From RGIG4608 sp045651165 (lineage in GTDB: Bacteria > Bacillota > Clostridia > Oscillospirales > CAG-272): a stretch of 43,971 nt of DNA. The notes beneath the pieces were generated by a model. That model did no database searches. It saw nothing but the letters and a program-made list of their open reading frames with translations, and was not told the origin of the DNA. Shown here piece by piece: positions 1 to 7,581 of the stretch. How positions within the stretch are numbered: position 1 is the first letter of the stretch; each line of letters opens with the position of its first letter. Made by a program: the position numbers and the translations under genes. Location of the stretch: positions 1 to 43,971 of the forward strand of contig JAZRRX010000003.1 of NCBI GenBank assembly GCA_045651165.1. The letters are read 5' to 3'.

Positions 1-27
1 CGCACGAAATTGAACTTTCAAAACTAC

Positions 28-54
28 GAAAACCAAATCAAAGATTTGTTTTTC
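28..54. terminator. Intrinsic terminator-like hairpin at window start
   Basis: CAAATC (34-39) and GATTTG (43-48) form a stem around an AAA loop. GAAAA (28-32) can extend it against TTTTC (50-54) with one mismatch. The run TTTTTC follows on the plus strand, and the mirror image also resembles a terminator. It probably ends a gene lying to the left of the window; no coding frame in positions 1-325 looks real. Confidence 0.45.
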
Positions 55-184
55 TAAAATTTACTTTGTTGTATTGTTAAAACTATGCTTAAGTGCATTA
101 TGATGCTTTAATAAGACATCACCTAAACCAAGAGTAATGTGGTTACTAATGATATAGCAAATCACAGATTTTCGACAGGGGAGA

Positions 185-216
185 AAATCGTTATGTGTTG
201 TATAACAACACGATTT
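185..216. other. Nested inverted repeat in the left intergenic region
   Basis: GTGTTGT (195-201) pairs with ACAACAC (205-211) around a 3-nt loop. The flanks AAATC (185-189) and GATTT (212-216) can pair outside it across an asymmetric GTTAT bulge. A second short repeat, GATTTT/AAAATC, lies at 167-189. No T-tract follows directly, so a terminator is uncertain. Apart from these hairpins, I see nothing coding in 55-325. Confidence 0.35.
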
Positions 217-245
217 GCGCGAATTTTATTTATAAATAGGTTTTA

Positions 246-279
246 AAAAGCTTTTTGGTTCTTTTTCTCGAAAAAGAAC
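246..279 (-). terminator. Possible terminator of the pectinesterase-like gene
   Basis: A 9-bp inverted repeat, GTTCTTTTT (258-266) and AAAAAGAAC (271-279) with loop CTCG, lies about 50 nt beyond the minus-strand stop codon. It is followed on the minus strand by a second small palindrome, AAAAAGCTTTTT (246-256 region). The stem is AT-rich and the U-tract is interrupted, so efficiency is doubtful. Confidence 0.35.
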
Positions 280-325
280 ATTCCTTCTCTTATAACTATC
301 TTCTCGTTAAATCCCAATTTATGTA

Positions 326-1081
326 TTATTCAACCTTTACAAAAGGTGCGCGATGCTTATTTGCTCCCTCGCCGTAAGAGGCGCGTTCAATAAATCTCAC
401 TGTTGAATGCGCGTGCGTTTTACCCCAATCGTCATATCCATCGGGGTGAATGTGTTCACCGAGATAGCAATCGATAAGTTCAACTGCGCCAAAGTCCCTC
501 CAAGGGCGTGCGATATAGCACGAGTGGGGAGCTACATTTTTTGTTGCTATAAAACGACAATTTTTAGCAACGAAGCCCTTTTCAACGTTTTGAGGGGTGG
601 AAGGTGCGAATATGTATCCTTCTTCGACACTTATGAATTCGCAATTTTCAAAATATGCAGTTGCGCCACCGAAGATGAAGTCAACTCCACCTTCAATTAT
701 GCAATTTTTGAAGAAAAATGTGCGATTTTTGCGTTCTGTGAACTGTTTGGGGCCTAAGAAACCACCTGGAATTATCTCTTTTTCGGGCAGAGGCGCTAAA
801 AAGAGAGTGTCTTGATGTCCTTTCAAAGTGCAATTTTCAAGTGTTATGTTATCACCATCGAGGTAGAGTGCGAGCGCTTGACCAACGTCCTCTCCTTTGC
901 CCGCGATGTTTTCAAAAACACAGTTTTTAAAGATGATGTTATCGCCATCAACAAGCACTGTATAAGTACGAAACGTGCCATATTTGTTGCCATCTTCGTG
1001 AATTTCGCGCGCAAAATGAGAGCCACTATATATTTTATTTTCTATTATTATATTGCTTTCGCTTATATGAAACTGACTCAT
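326..1081 (-). CDS. Pectinesterase-like (CE8 family) beta-helix protein, cytoplasmic
   Basis: Predicted pectin methylesterase-type protein of 251 aa, which would de-esterify methyl-galacturonate residues. The CE8 active-site signature is intact: GQALALYL with Gln68, GHQDTLF with Gln90 and Asp91, GGVDFIFGGA with Asp134, and ARPWR with Arg192 and Trp194. The spacing Gln68 to Gln90 (22 residues) equals that of plant and bacterial enzymes. About 20 extra residues separate Asp91 from Asp134. The N-terminal strands seen in most family members (about 50-60 residues) are absent and there is no signal peptide, so it probably acts inside the cell on imported oligouronides. The ATG at 1081 is chosen because GAGGTG lies 4 nt upstream; the longer frame begins inside the -35 box. 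It is a single gene with its own promoter and no pectate lyase or transporter beside it. Substrate is inferred from family only. Confidence 0.8.
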   Translation of the reverse strand: MSQFHISESNIIIENKIYSGSHFAREIHEDGNKYGTFRTYTVLVDGDNIIFKNCVFENIAGKGEDVGQALALYLDGDNITLENCTLKGHQDTLFLAPLPEKEIIPGGFLGPKQFTERKNRTFFFKNCIIEGGVDFIFGGATAYFENCEFISVEEGYIFAPSTPQNVEKGFVAKNCRFIATKNVAPHSCYIARPWRDFGAVELIDCYLGEHIHPDGYDDWGKTHAHSTVRFIERASYGEGANKHRAPFVKVE

Positions 1082-1115
1082 TTTACACCTCAAAACAAGT
1101 ATTTTTATCGTGTTT

Positions 1116-1144
1116 ATTCTATCATAATGGCAAAATTTTGTCAA
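1116..1144 (-). promoter_or_regulatory. Sigma-A type promoter for the pectinesterase-like gene
   Basis: Read on the minus strand: -35 TTGACA (1144-1139), 17-bp spacer, -10 TAGAAT (1121-1116). Transcription would start near 1109, giving a 5' leader of about 28 nt with the ribosome binding site GAGGTG. Confidence 0.8.
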
Positions 1145-1255
1145 CGTAAAAAAGTATATTTGATTTCTTATATCTTTAAAAAATGAATATTTAATGAATA
1201 TTTGTGGTTATTATTGAATAAAAATGTATAAATTCTAAAAAATGCCCAAAAAAAC

Positions 1256-1284
1256 TTGACGGCATCTTTTTTTGGTGATATAAT
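1256..1284 (+). promoter_or_regulatory. Sigma-A type promoter for the acyltransferase-symporter pair
   Basis: TTGACG (1256-1261), 17-bp spacer, TATAAT (1279-1284). It lies 55 nt before the acyltransferase start codon. This shows that the TTG opening the longer frame at 1256 is promoter sequence and not a start codon. Confidence 0.85.
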
Positions 1285-1339
1285 TATCGTTGTAGTTGCT
1301 AATTTGCGCAACAAACTCATTTTAAAAGGAAATCTTCTG

Positions 1340-2590
1340 ATGAATCAAAACAAAACAAAAAAGAAGAAAAAGAAAAAAGAGCCGTGGCTCAAAAAAAGAC
1401 ACGCGGTTATTACTCTTCTTGCAAAGGGAGTGTGCTGGCCGTTTGTTACAAAAAAATATAATATTAAAATTGAAAAATTCAAAGAGCAGGGCGATCGTCA
1501 ATATTTGATTCTTGCAAATCACCAGACGGGCTTTGACCAGTTCTTTATTGGTTATATGTTCAAAGGCCCCGTTTACTATATTGCGAGTGAAGACATTTTC
1601 TCGATGGGATTTGTTTCCGATTTGCTTCGTTTTGCGGTGAATCCTATACCGATAAAGAAACAGGCAACTGACATTTCTGCAGTGCTTAACTGTATGAGAG
1701 TCGCTCGTGAGGGTGGAACGATTGCGCTTTTCCCTGAAGGAAACAGAACCTATAGTGGACACACAGAATACATAAATCCTGCTATTGCAATGCTTGTTAA
1801 AAAGCTCGGACTTCCCATTGTTTTTGTTAAAATTGAAGGCGGATATGGTGTTGCTCCTCGTTGGGGTGATGAATCGAGAAAGGGAACTCAAATGCGTTCA
1901 TACGTTTCGCGCGTGATGGAACCCGAAGAATTCAAAACACTGACTGACACCGAGATGATGGATATTATTAATCGCGAGCTTTACGTTGATGAAACAAAAC
2001 TTGAGGGTGAATATCATCACAAGCGCTTGGCAGAATATCTTGAGCGCGCAATCTATTATTGTCCCAAGTGCAACGCGCTTTCAACGTTTGAAAGCCACGG
2101 CGATGAAATAGAGTGCAAAAAGTGTGGAATGAAAGCACAATATTTGCCAAACAAGGAATTGAGAGGCGTGAATTGTGAACTCCCCTATAAATTTATTGCA
2201 GATTGGTATGATGCACAACTGAATTTTGTCGGTGCTCTTGATCTTGCGTCTTTTGGTGATGAGCCAATATACGTTGAAGACGGCGCTATAGATGAGGTTA
2301 TTGTTTACAAACACAAACAAAAACTTTATGAAAATGTTAAAATCCATCTTTATGGCGATAGAATTGCCGTTTTGGGCGGGGAAGAGGATTATGTGTTCCC
2401 GCTTGGCGAGATAAGAGCCATTACTGTTTGTGGAAAAAACAAACTTAATCTTTATTTTGGTGATAAGGTATATCAGATAACGGGTGGAGAAAGATTTAAT
2501 GCACTTAAATATGTTAATCTCACGTTCCGTTATCGCAATATAAAAAAAGCAGAAAAAGGAGAAGATTATGAACAGTTTCTCGGACTCTAG
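1340..2590 (+). CDS. PlsC-family lysophospholipid acyltransferase with zinc ribbon
   Basis: Membrane-associated acyltransferase of the 1-acylglycerol-3-phosphate O-acyltransferase (PlsC) superfamily, 416 aa, likely acylating a lysophospholipid or related lipid. Motif I NHQTGFD gives the HX4D catalytic pair His61/Asp66; motif III FPEGNRT lies at 131-137. The N-terminus is very basic (Lys run 7-13), as expected for membrane contact. After the catalytic domain (about 50-235) comes a CxxC...CxxC zinc ribbon (Cys241, 244, 259, 262), then about 150 residues of beta-rich sequence that I do not recognise. Typical PlsC proteins are 200-260 aa, so the C-terminal half is an added module. ATG 1340 has AAAGGA 9 nt upstream and is downstream of the promoter. 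Its 3' end overlaps the next gene by 23 nt, so the two are probably translationally coupled. Confidence 0.85.
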   Translation: MNQNKTKKKKKKKEPWLKKRHAVITLLAKGVCWPFVTKKYNIKIEKFKEQGDRQYLILANHQTGFDQFFIGYMFKGPVYYIASEDIFSMGFVSDLLRFAVNPIPIKKQATDISAVLNCMRVAREGGTIALFPEGNRTYSGHTEYINPAIAMLVKKLGLPIVFVKIEGGYGVAPRWGDESRKGTQMRSYVSRVMEPEEFKTLTDTEMMDIINRELYVDETKLEGEYHHKRLAEYLERAIYYCPKCNALSTFESHGDEIECKKCGMKAQYLPNKELRGVNCELPYKFIADWYDAQLNFVGALDLASFGDEPIYVEDGAIDEVIVYKHKQKLYENVKIHLYGDRIAVLGGEEDYVFPLGEIRAITVCGKNKLNLYFGDKVYQITGGERFNALKYVNLTFRYRNIKKAEKGEDYEQFLGL

Positions 2591-3944
2591 TGTTTGGAGC
2601 TTTGTGCTCTTGTTGACGTTGCTTCTTGGCAGCTTGATGGTGGCTAATATTTTTAAAAGAAGAGTTCCTTTTTTGAAGAACTCACTTATTCCCAATTCCG
2701 TGCTCGGTGGTATTATTATTCTTTTGGTGGAATGGATCTATAAGCTTATTACGGGCAATGCATTCTTTGATTCGGGTATGTTCGGCAATTCCGGACACGA
2801 AACACTTGAGGTAATTACATATCATTGCTTGGCTCTTGGTTTTATTGCTTCCTCTCTCAAAACGAATGGCGGAAGAATAGGTAAAAAACGTGCAGGCGAA
2901 GTGTTTAACACAGGACTTACAACAGTTTCGACCTATCTTTTGCAGGGTACAGTTGGTATTATTATAACAATGATAGCTGCAAATGTTATTTCCGGATTCT
3001 TTGCCGGTGCTGGTATTTTGCTTCCTTTCGGATATGGTCAGGGAACAGGTCAAGCTCTCAACTGGGGTAGCGTTTATGAAAATGAAAATGGATTTATCAA
3101 CGGCAGAAGCTTTGGTTTGACAATTGCGGCGCTTGGATTCCTTTCTGCTGCTATTGGTGGTGTTGTCCACCTCAATATCCGAAGAAAATCAGGCAAGCTT
3201 AAACTTTCCACAAGAACTGATGGAAGTACTCATACTGATAAAATCGAAGAATATAATGAAATTCCTATGCAAGAGAGTGTTGACAAGCTCACAGTACAAC
3301 TTGCATTCATAATGCTTGCTTACGGTCTTTCTTATGCGATTATGGTTGGTCTTAGCGCGCTTATTGGCATGGAAGAAACAATTTACGGATTCAACTTCCT
3401 CTTTGGTGTTCTTACGGCTACTCTTGTTAAAACGATTGTTAACTTCCTTTACGTTAAGAAAATTATTACAAGAAAATATACCAATAACTTCCTTATGACT
3501 CGTCTTTCCAACGTTTTCTTTGACATAATGGTTGTTGCAGGCGTTGCTGCTATTCGTCTTGAGGCGCTTGAAAAGTATTGGATTATCCTTGCTATCCTTG
3601 GTGTTGCAGGTCTTGTTGTTACATTTGTATACAATCGATTTGTTGCAAAGAAGCTTTTTCCTGATTATTATGAGGAGCAGTTCTTGGCAATGTATGGTAT
3701 GCTTACGGGAACTGCGTCAACAGGCGTTATTCTTCTTCGTGAAATCGACCCAGAATTTAGAACTCCTGTTTCGGACAATCTTGTGTATCAAAATTTCCCT
3801 GCGATAGTTTTGGGCTTCCCACTTATGCTTCTCGCAAAGCTTGCACCTGTGAATCCAGGTTTGACGGTGTTGATTTTTGTTGGAATGTTCACTGTCTTGA
3901 ATATCATATTGTTTAGAAGTTATATATTTAAAAAGAGAAAATAA
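2568..3944 (+). CDS. ESS-family (GltS-like) sodium/glutamate symporter homologue
   Basis: Polytopic inner-membrane transporter of 458 aa with about 10-12 hydrophobic segments, resembling the glutamate:Na+ symporter (ESS) family. The two glycine-rich re-entrant segments expected of this fold are visible: GYGQGTGQALNWG near residue 155 and MYGMLTGTASTG near 375. A charged cytoplasmic loop at about 205-245 separates the halves. E. coli GltS is 401 aa, so this is a somewhat longer and divergent member; glutamate as substrate is inference. The start ATG has AAGGAG about 6 nt upstream, inside the end of the acyltransferase frame. The pair is an operon ending at the hairpin 3957-3990. Why a lipid acyltransferase and an anion symporter are coupled is not evident. 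Confidence 0.75.
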   Translation: MNSFSDSSVWSFVLLLTLLLGSLMVANIFKRRVPFLKNSLIPNSVLGGIIILLVEWIYKLITGNAFFDSGMFGNSGHETLEVITYHCLALGFIASSLKTNGGRIGKKRAGEVFNTGLTTVSTYLLQGTVGIIITMIAANVISGFFAGAGILLPFGYGQGTGQALNWGSVYENENGFINGRSFGLTIAALGFLSAAIGGVVHLNIRRKSGKLKLSTRTDGSTHTDKIEEYNEIPMQESVDKLTVQLAFIMLAYGLSYAIMVGLSALIGMEETIYGFNFLFGVLTATLVKTIVNFLYVKKIITRKYTNNFLMTRLSNVFFDIMVVAGVAAIRLEALEKYWIILAILGVAGLVVTFVYNRFVAKKLFPDYYEEQFLAMYGMLTGTASTGVILLREIDPEFRTPVSDNLVYQNFPAIVLGFPLMLLAKLAPVNPGLTVLIFVGMFTVLNIILFRSYIFKKRK

Positions 3945-3956
3945 TAATTAAAATCA

Positions 3957-3993
3957 TTGGCGCTCGGCTTTGGCGGAGCGCCAAATTTTTATA
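3957..3993 (+). terminator. Intrinsic terminator after the symporter gene
   Basis: TTGGCGCTC (3957-3965) and GAGCGCCAA (3976-3984) form a perfect 9-bp GC-rich stem with a 10-nt loop. ATTTTTATATTTG follows. It lies 12 nt after the stop codon. Confidence 0.9.
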
Positions 3994-4751
3994 TTTGTTG
4001 GACTATCCTAATATATAAATAATCAATAACTTAAAATTTAATTCATATGTGATGGATATTACTAAAATGAATTTGAGGGTGCGGGAAGGGAATATAACGG
4101 CAAAAGAGCTAGAAATTGATGTATTCTGATAACTTGTTATATAATAAATGTAGGAAATCAATATATTAAACAAATTTAAATGGCGCGTTGACTGATTTTA
4201 AAATTTTATAAAGAAAAAATAAATTTAATTTGGGCAGCAAGGATGAATAAAGCCCTTGCTGTTTCTATATATAATATAATGTAGGAAAAAATCGAGTTTC
4301 CAAGATGAAAAACAATAAAAAATCATTATTTTTGGTGATTTTTATTAAAAAAAGTTTAAAATTCGAGTTTTGTGAAATAATTTATATATACGGATTTTTA
4401 TAAAAAAATTAAAATTTGTAGTTTTTATGTGGTGAAAAATGCACAAAATAATAAAGTTTAAATGAACACGGTAGTATAAAATGCACAAACAAAAGTTGGT
4501 TTTAAAACGATTGAGGTGTCTTTGGTGGAGGTGGAGTGTTGAATAATTAACAAAAATATAATAGTGTTAATTTTTGTTTTTTAAATCAAAAATGAAACAA
4601 AATGAAACGGAATAAGAAAATGGCAAAAAACCCATAAATGCTTGATTATCAAGGGTTTTCACGAAAATGACAAAAAATTAACACTCTTAAATTCAAAAAA
4701 ATTAACACAAATAATTTTTTGAAAATTTTTCAATTTTTTTTAAAAAAGGTA
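3994..4751. other. AT-rich intergenic region without a recognisable gene
   Basis: About 760 bp of very AT-rich DNA with no plausible coding frame. It holds a hairpin at 4235-4261 (listed separately) and several short inverted repeats, such as AACAAAAAT/ATTTTTGTT near 4549-4578. The string GTGTTAATTTTT near 4564 is mirrored about 100 bp later by AAAAATTAACAC near 4674. It could hold an unannotated small RNA or be the upstream control region of the importer operon. Confidence 0.5.
4235..4267 (+). terminator. Hairpin resembling an intrinsic terminator, no associated gene
   Basis: CAGCAAGG (4235-4242) pairs perfectly with CCTTGCTG (4254-4261); the loop is 11 nt, and TTTCTATAT follows. There is no coding region immediately upstream, so if it works it would end a non-coding transcript or read-through from the symporter gene. 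Confidence 0.4.
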
Positions 4752-4780
4752 TTGACAAACACAAAAACGTGTGTTACAAT
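4752..4780 (+). promoter_or_regulatory. Strong sigma-A promoter for the peptide importer operon
   Basis: Consensus -35 TTGACA (4752-4757), 17-bp spacer, near-consensus -10 TACAAT (4775-4780). It lies 30 nt before the binding protein start codon, giving a leader of about 24 nt that carries AAAAGGAG. Confidence 0.9.
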
Positions 4781-4810
4781 GAGGCATAATCTTTGAAAAG
4801 GAGAAAAATT

Positions 4811-7360
4811 ATGAACAAAAAAAGATTAATAATTATCATTGCTATCGCACTTGTAGTTGCTATCGCAGCAAGTGTAGCAGTGGTTCTCGTTGCAAACAGC
4901 AACAAGCCCGGCGTTACAACAACAACTAACCCCGGCCCCAAACCCGGTCCTGATGTACATCAGGGTGTAGGAGTACACACTTACAATGATTACACAGCTG
5001 TGTCTCCCTCTAACTGGAATGAACTTACATACCAGGACAACAACGACACACAGATTATGAGCTACATCGGTTCTTCCTTCTTCTCATTCGACTTTAAGTT
5101 CGATCCAAATGGTGAGATCCTTCCCGGTGAGTTCACAGTTAACTACAATGCGGCTACATCTCTCGTTGACGTAACAGCGAAGTATGCAGAAGCTTGGGGA
5201 CTTGATCCTGATTCCACAGGTTACGCTTACGCAATCACTCTTCGTAACGACCTTAAGTGGGAAAACGGCGATCCTATCAAGGCTGAAGACTTCGTTTACT
5301 CAATGATGGAACAGCTCAACCCTCTCTTCAGAAACTACAGAGCTGACTCTTACTACAACTCTGCACAGTCTCTCGTTGGCGCTAAGCTTTACGCTAAGCA
5401 GGGCCAGGCTGGTTACGACGTTCCTAAGACAGACGTTTACTCCGAAGATCTTGATGCAAGCCTTATCTTTACACTTGCTCCTCCCGAAACAACTGTAAAC
5501 GGCAAGACACTTCTTGCTGAAGTTGCTTTGAGAACAATGATGGGCTTCCCCGCAAGCTACAATGCTAAGTCTTGCGCTAACTACCTCATCGCTAACTACC
5601 TTGGCGAATGTGCTTTCACACTTGAAACAGCAGCAGCTATGGAAGGTAAGACATTTGCTGAAATTAAGGCAGATCCCACACTTAAGGCAGCTTGGGATGC
5701 TCTTATCGGTTGGTGGCAGACAGAACCCAACGAAGAACTTCACTTCTTCCTTACTGACGGTGCATATCCTGAAGTTTCTTGGACAGACGAAGAAGGCAAT
5801 CCTAACGTAGGTATCTTCGTAGGTGAAAACGAATACGAAATCGTTATCGTTCTTGAAAAGGCTCTTGAGCTTCTCAAGGAAGATGGCTCTCTTGATTACA
5901 CAGCAGCTTACAACATGTCTTCTCTTCCTCTTGTTCACAAGGCAACATACGAAGCTAACAAGGTTGCTCCTCAGGAAGGCGTTGAAGGCGCTCTTTGGAC
6001 ATCTACATACAACTCATCTGTTGAAACAACAATGAGCTGGGGTGCTTATAAGCTTACTGAATTCCAGGCTGGTAAGTACTACAAAGTTGAAAGAAACGAT
6101 TACTGGTACGGTTATGGTCTTCCTGAAAACGAAGGTCTCTACCAGACAGACGTTGTTTATTGCGAAACAATTGGTGAATGGAACACAGCATGGCTTAAGT
6201 TCCTTTCCGGTGAAATCGAAGGTATCGGTATCGACGTTTCCGTTGCTCCCGACTACAAGAACTCTTCTAGAGCTTACTACACACCTGACGATTACGTAGG
6301 TTCTATGCAGCTTCAGTCCTCTAAGGAAGCTCTTGAAAACCGTGAAACAGAAGGCGTTAATAAGACAATCCTTACATACGCAGACTTCAGAAAAGCTATC
6401 TCTCTTGCAGTTAACAGAGCTGAGTACAACGATAAGTGCACAACAGCTTCTCTTGCAGGTTTCGGTCTTTACAACTCTATGCACTACTATGACGTAGCAA
6501 ACGGCGGTGCGTTCCGTAACACAGACGAAGCTAAGAAGGTTCTTTGCGAAGTTTATTCAGTAGATTATACACAGTATACTTCTCTTGATGAGGCAGTTGC
6601 AGCTATCACAGGTTACAACCTCCCGTTGGCAAAGGAACTTGTAACATCTGCTTACAACCAGGCTGTTGCTGACGGTGAAATCTCCGGCACAGATAAGGTT
6701 GTTCTTACATTCGGTACATCCGTAATTAATGAAAGCACTCAGAGACAGTATGACTTCCTTTCCGGCGCTCTTAAGGAAATGGTAGTTGGTACTCCTCTTG
6801 AAGGCAGACTTGAAACAGAACTTAAGGACTTCGCTTCCGCTTGGGCTAACGACTTCCGTGCAGGTGCATACGATATCTGTACAGGTGGTTGGACAGGCGC
6901 AGCTTGGGACCCCGGTTACTTCCTTCTTGCTTACCTCAGCCCTGACTATATGTACTCTGCAGCTTGGGATACATCCAGCGAAATGATGACATTTACAATG
7001 GTTGGCGTTGGTGAAGACGGTGGCGACATCACAGAAACAATGTCCCTTATGGAATGGTATGACTGTCTTAACGGTAACTCCGGTTGCAAGTACAACTGGT
7101 CTTCTGCTAAGCTTCCTGAATCCAAGAGACTTCAGCTTATTGCAGCTCTTGAAAAGGCAGTTCTTCAGGCATACTACACAGTTCCGATTTCTTACAGCTT
7201 CGCAGCTTCCATGCTTTCTTACAAGGTTGACTACATCACATATGAGTACAACACATTCATGGGCTACGGCGGTATGAAGTACATGACATACAATTACGAC
7301 GACGCTGAATGGGCTGCTATCCTTGAAGAAAACAACGGTCAGCTTGATTACAAACGTTAA
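4811..7360 (+). CDS. Oligopeptide ABC transporter substrate-binding protein (SBP_bac_5), 849 aa
   Basis: Extracytoplasmic binding protein of the family-5 peptide/nickel class, capturing the ligand for the permeases encoded next. The family fold is visible in the segment around residues 130-170 (TLRNDLKWENGDPIKAEDFV, then NPLFRNYRAD) and in the C-terminal ISYSFAASML region. The N-terminus is a basic MNKKR followed by about 22 hydrophobic residues (6-28) and a Thr/Pro/Gly linker (35-48). No cysteine follows the hydrophobic stretch, so there is no lipobox: it is either anchored by the uncleaved helix or cleaved by signal peptidase I. At 849 aa it is about 250-300 residues longer than OppA or DppA. 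Codon use is strongly biased, like the ribosomal genes here, pointing to high expression. ATG 4811 follows AAAAGGAG; the earlier in-frame TTG is the SD region itself. Ligand is unknown. Confidence 0.88.
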   Translation: MNKKRLIIIIAIALVVAIAASVAVVLVANSNKPGVTTTTNPGPKPGPDVHQGVGVHTYNDYTAVSPSNWNELTYQDNNDTQIMSYIGSSFFSFDFKFDPNGEILPGEFTVNYNAATSLVDVTAKYAEAWGLDPDSTGYAYAITLRNDLKWENGDPIKAEDFVYSMMEQLNPLFRNYRADSYYNSAQSLVGAKLYAKQGQAGYDVPKTDVYSEDLDASLIFTLAPPETTVNGKTLLAEVALRTMMGFPASYNAKSCANYLIANYLGECAFTLETAAAMEGKTFAEIKADPTLKAAWDALIGWWQTEPNEELHFFLTDGAYPEVSWTDEEGNPNVGIFVGENEYEIVIVLEKALELLKEDGSLDYTAAYNMSSLPLVHKATYEANKVAPQEGVEGALWTSTYNSSVETTMSWGAYKLTEFQAGKYYKVERNDYWYGYGLPENEGLYQTDVVYCETIGEWNTAWLKFLSGEIEGIGIDVSVAPDYKNSSRAYYTPDDYVGSMQLQSSKEALENRETEGVNKTILTYADFRKAISLAVNRAEYNDKCTTASLAGFGLYNSMHYYDVANGGAFRNTDEAKKVLCEVYSVDYTQYTSLDEAVAAITGYNLPLAKELVTSAYNQAVADGEISGTDKVVLTFGTSVINESTQRQYDFLSGALKEMVVGTPLEGRLETELKDFASAWANDFRAGAYDICTGGWTGAAWDPGYFLLAYLSPDYMYSAAWDTSSEMMTFTMVGVGEDGGDITETMSLMEWYDCLNGNSGCKYNWSSAKLPESKRLQLIAALEKAVLQAYYTVPISYSFAASMLSYKVDYITYEYNTFMGYGGMKYMTYNYDDAEWAAILEENNGQLDYKR

Positions 7361-7390
7361 TATATAACATATCATCTTGTATGTTGAAAA

Positions 7391-7428
7391 ACAAATGAGG
7401 GATAGTCTTTGGCTATCCCTCCATTTGT
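7391..7428 (+). terminator. Intercistronic hairpin after the binding-protein gene (attenuator or mRNA stabiliser)
   Basis: ACAAATG (7391-7397) pairs with CATTTGT (7422-7428) and GGGATAG (7399-7405) with CTATCCC (7413-7419), giving a 14-bp stem with a small internal mismatch. There is no good T-tract directly after it. Such hairpins after binding-protein genes commonly protect the upstream mRNA or terminate partially, so the binding protein is made in excess over the permeases. Confidence 0.7.
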
Positions 7429-7470
7429 CAGTTTAAAGCCACATCGAAAAAGTCACTTTTTTTACTAATT

Positions 7471-7545
7471 TTCGGTTATATCCGAAGGTAGCCGTGTCTT
7501 ATGTGTGCGGCTATGTGGTTTCGGCTATATTCGGCTATAACCGAA
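7471..7545 (+). promoter_or_regulatory. Alternative-pairing RNA leader before the first permease, with 10-bp tandem repeat
   Basis: TTCGGTTATA (7471-7480) can pair with TATAACCGAA (7536-7545), enclosing TAGCCG (7489-7494) paired with CGGCTA (7508-7513). Alternatively each end folds locally: TTCGG/CCGAA at 7471-7486 and again at 7530-7545. TTCGGCTATA occurs twice in perfect tandem (7520-7529, 7530-7539). It lies 36 nt before the permease start. Function is not known; two exclusive folds suggest control of read-through or of translation of the permease. Confidence 0.5.
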
Positions 7546-7581
7546 TGTGTTCGAAAAATATATGAAAGGAGATCATTCATT

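Noticed and set aside
407..1186. Plus-strand open frames over the pectinesterase-like gene
   Set aside because: They overlap each other and lie antisense to a gene with intact catalytic motifs, its own promoter and SD.
1322..1891. 189-aa minus-strand open frame over the acyltransferase start
   Set aside because: It covers the SD and coding region of a gene with clear PlsC motifs; no family resemblance of its own.
6557..7375. 272-aa open frame on the minus strand inside the binding-protein gene, rich in Cys and Val
   Set aside because: Shadow of a highly codon-biased gene; composition is implausible, no ribosome binding site, and it lies wholly within a clear coding region. The same applies to 5300-5938 and 6014-6484.
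7520..7539. Tandem 10-bp repeat considered as the start of a CRISPR or VNTR array
   Set aside because: Only two units, no spacers and no cas genes anywhere in the window.
7501..7581. Upstream extension of the first permease frame to ATG 7501
   Set aside because: It would translate the repeat-rich RNA leader, has no SD and adds residues not seen in the family; ATG 7582 has AAAGGAG.
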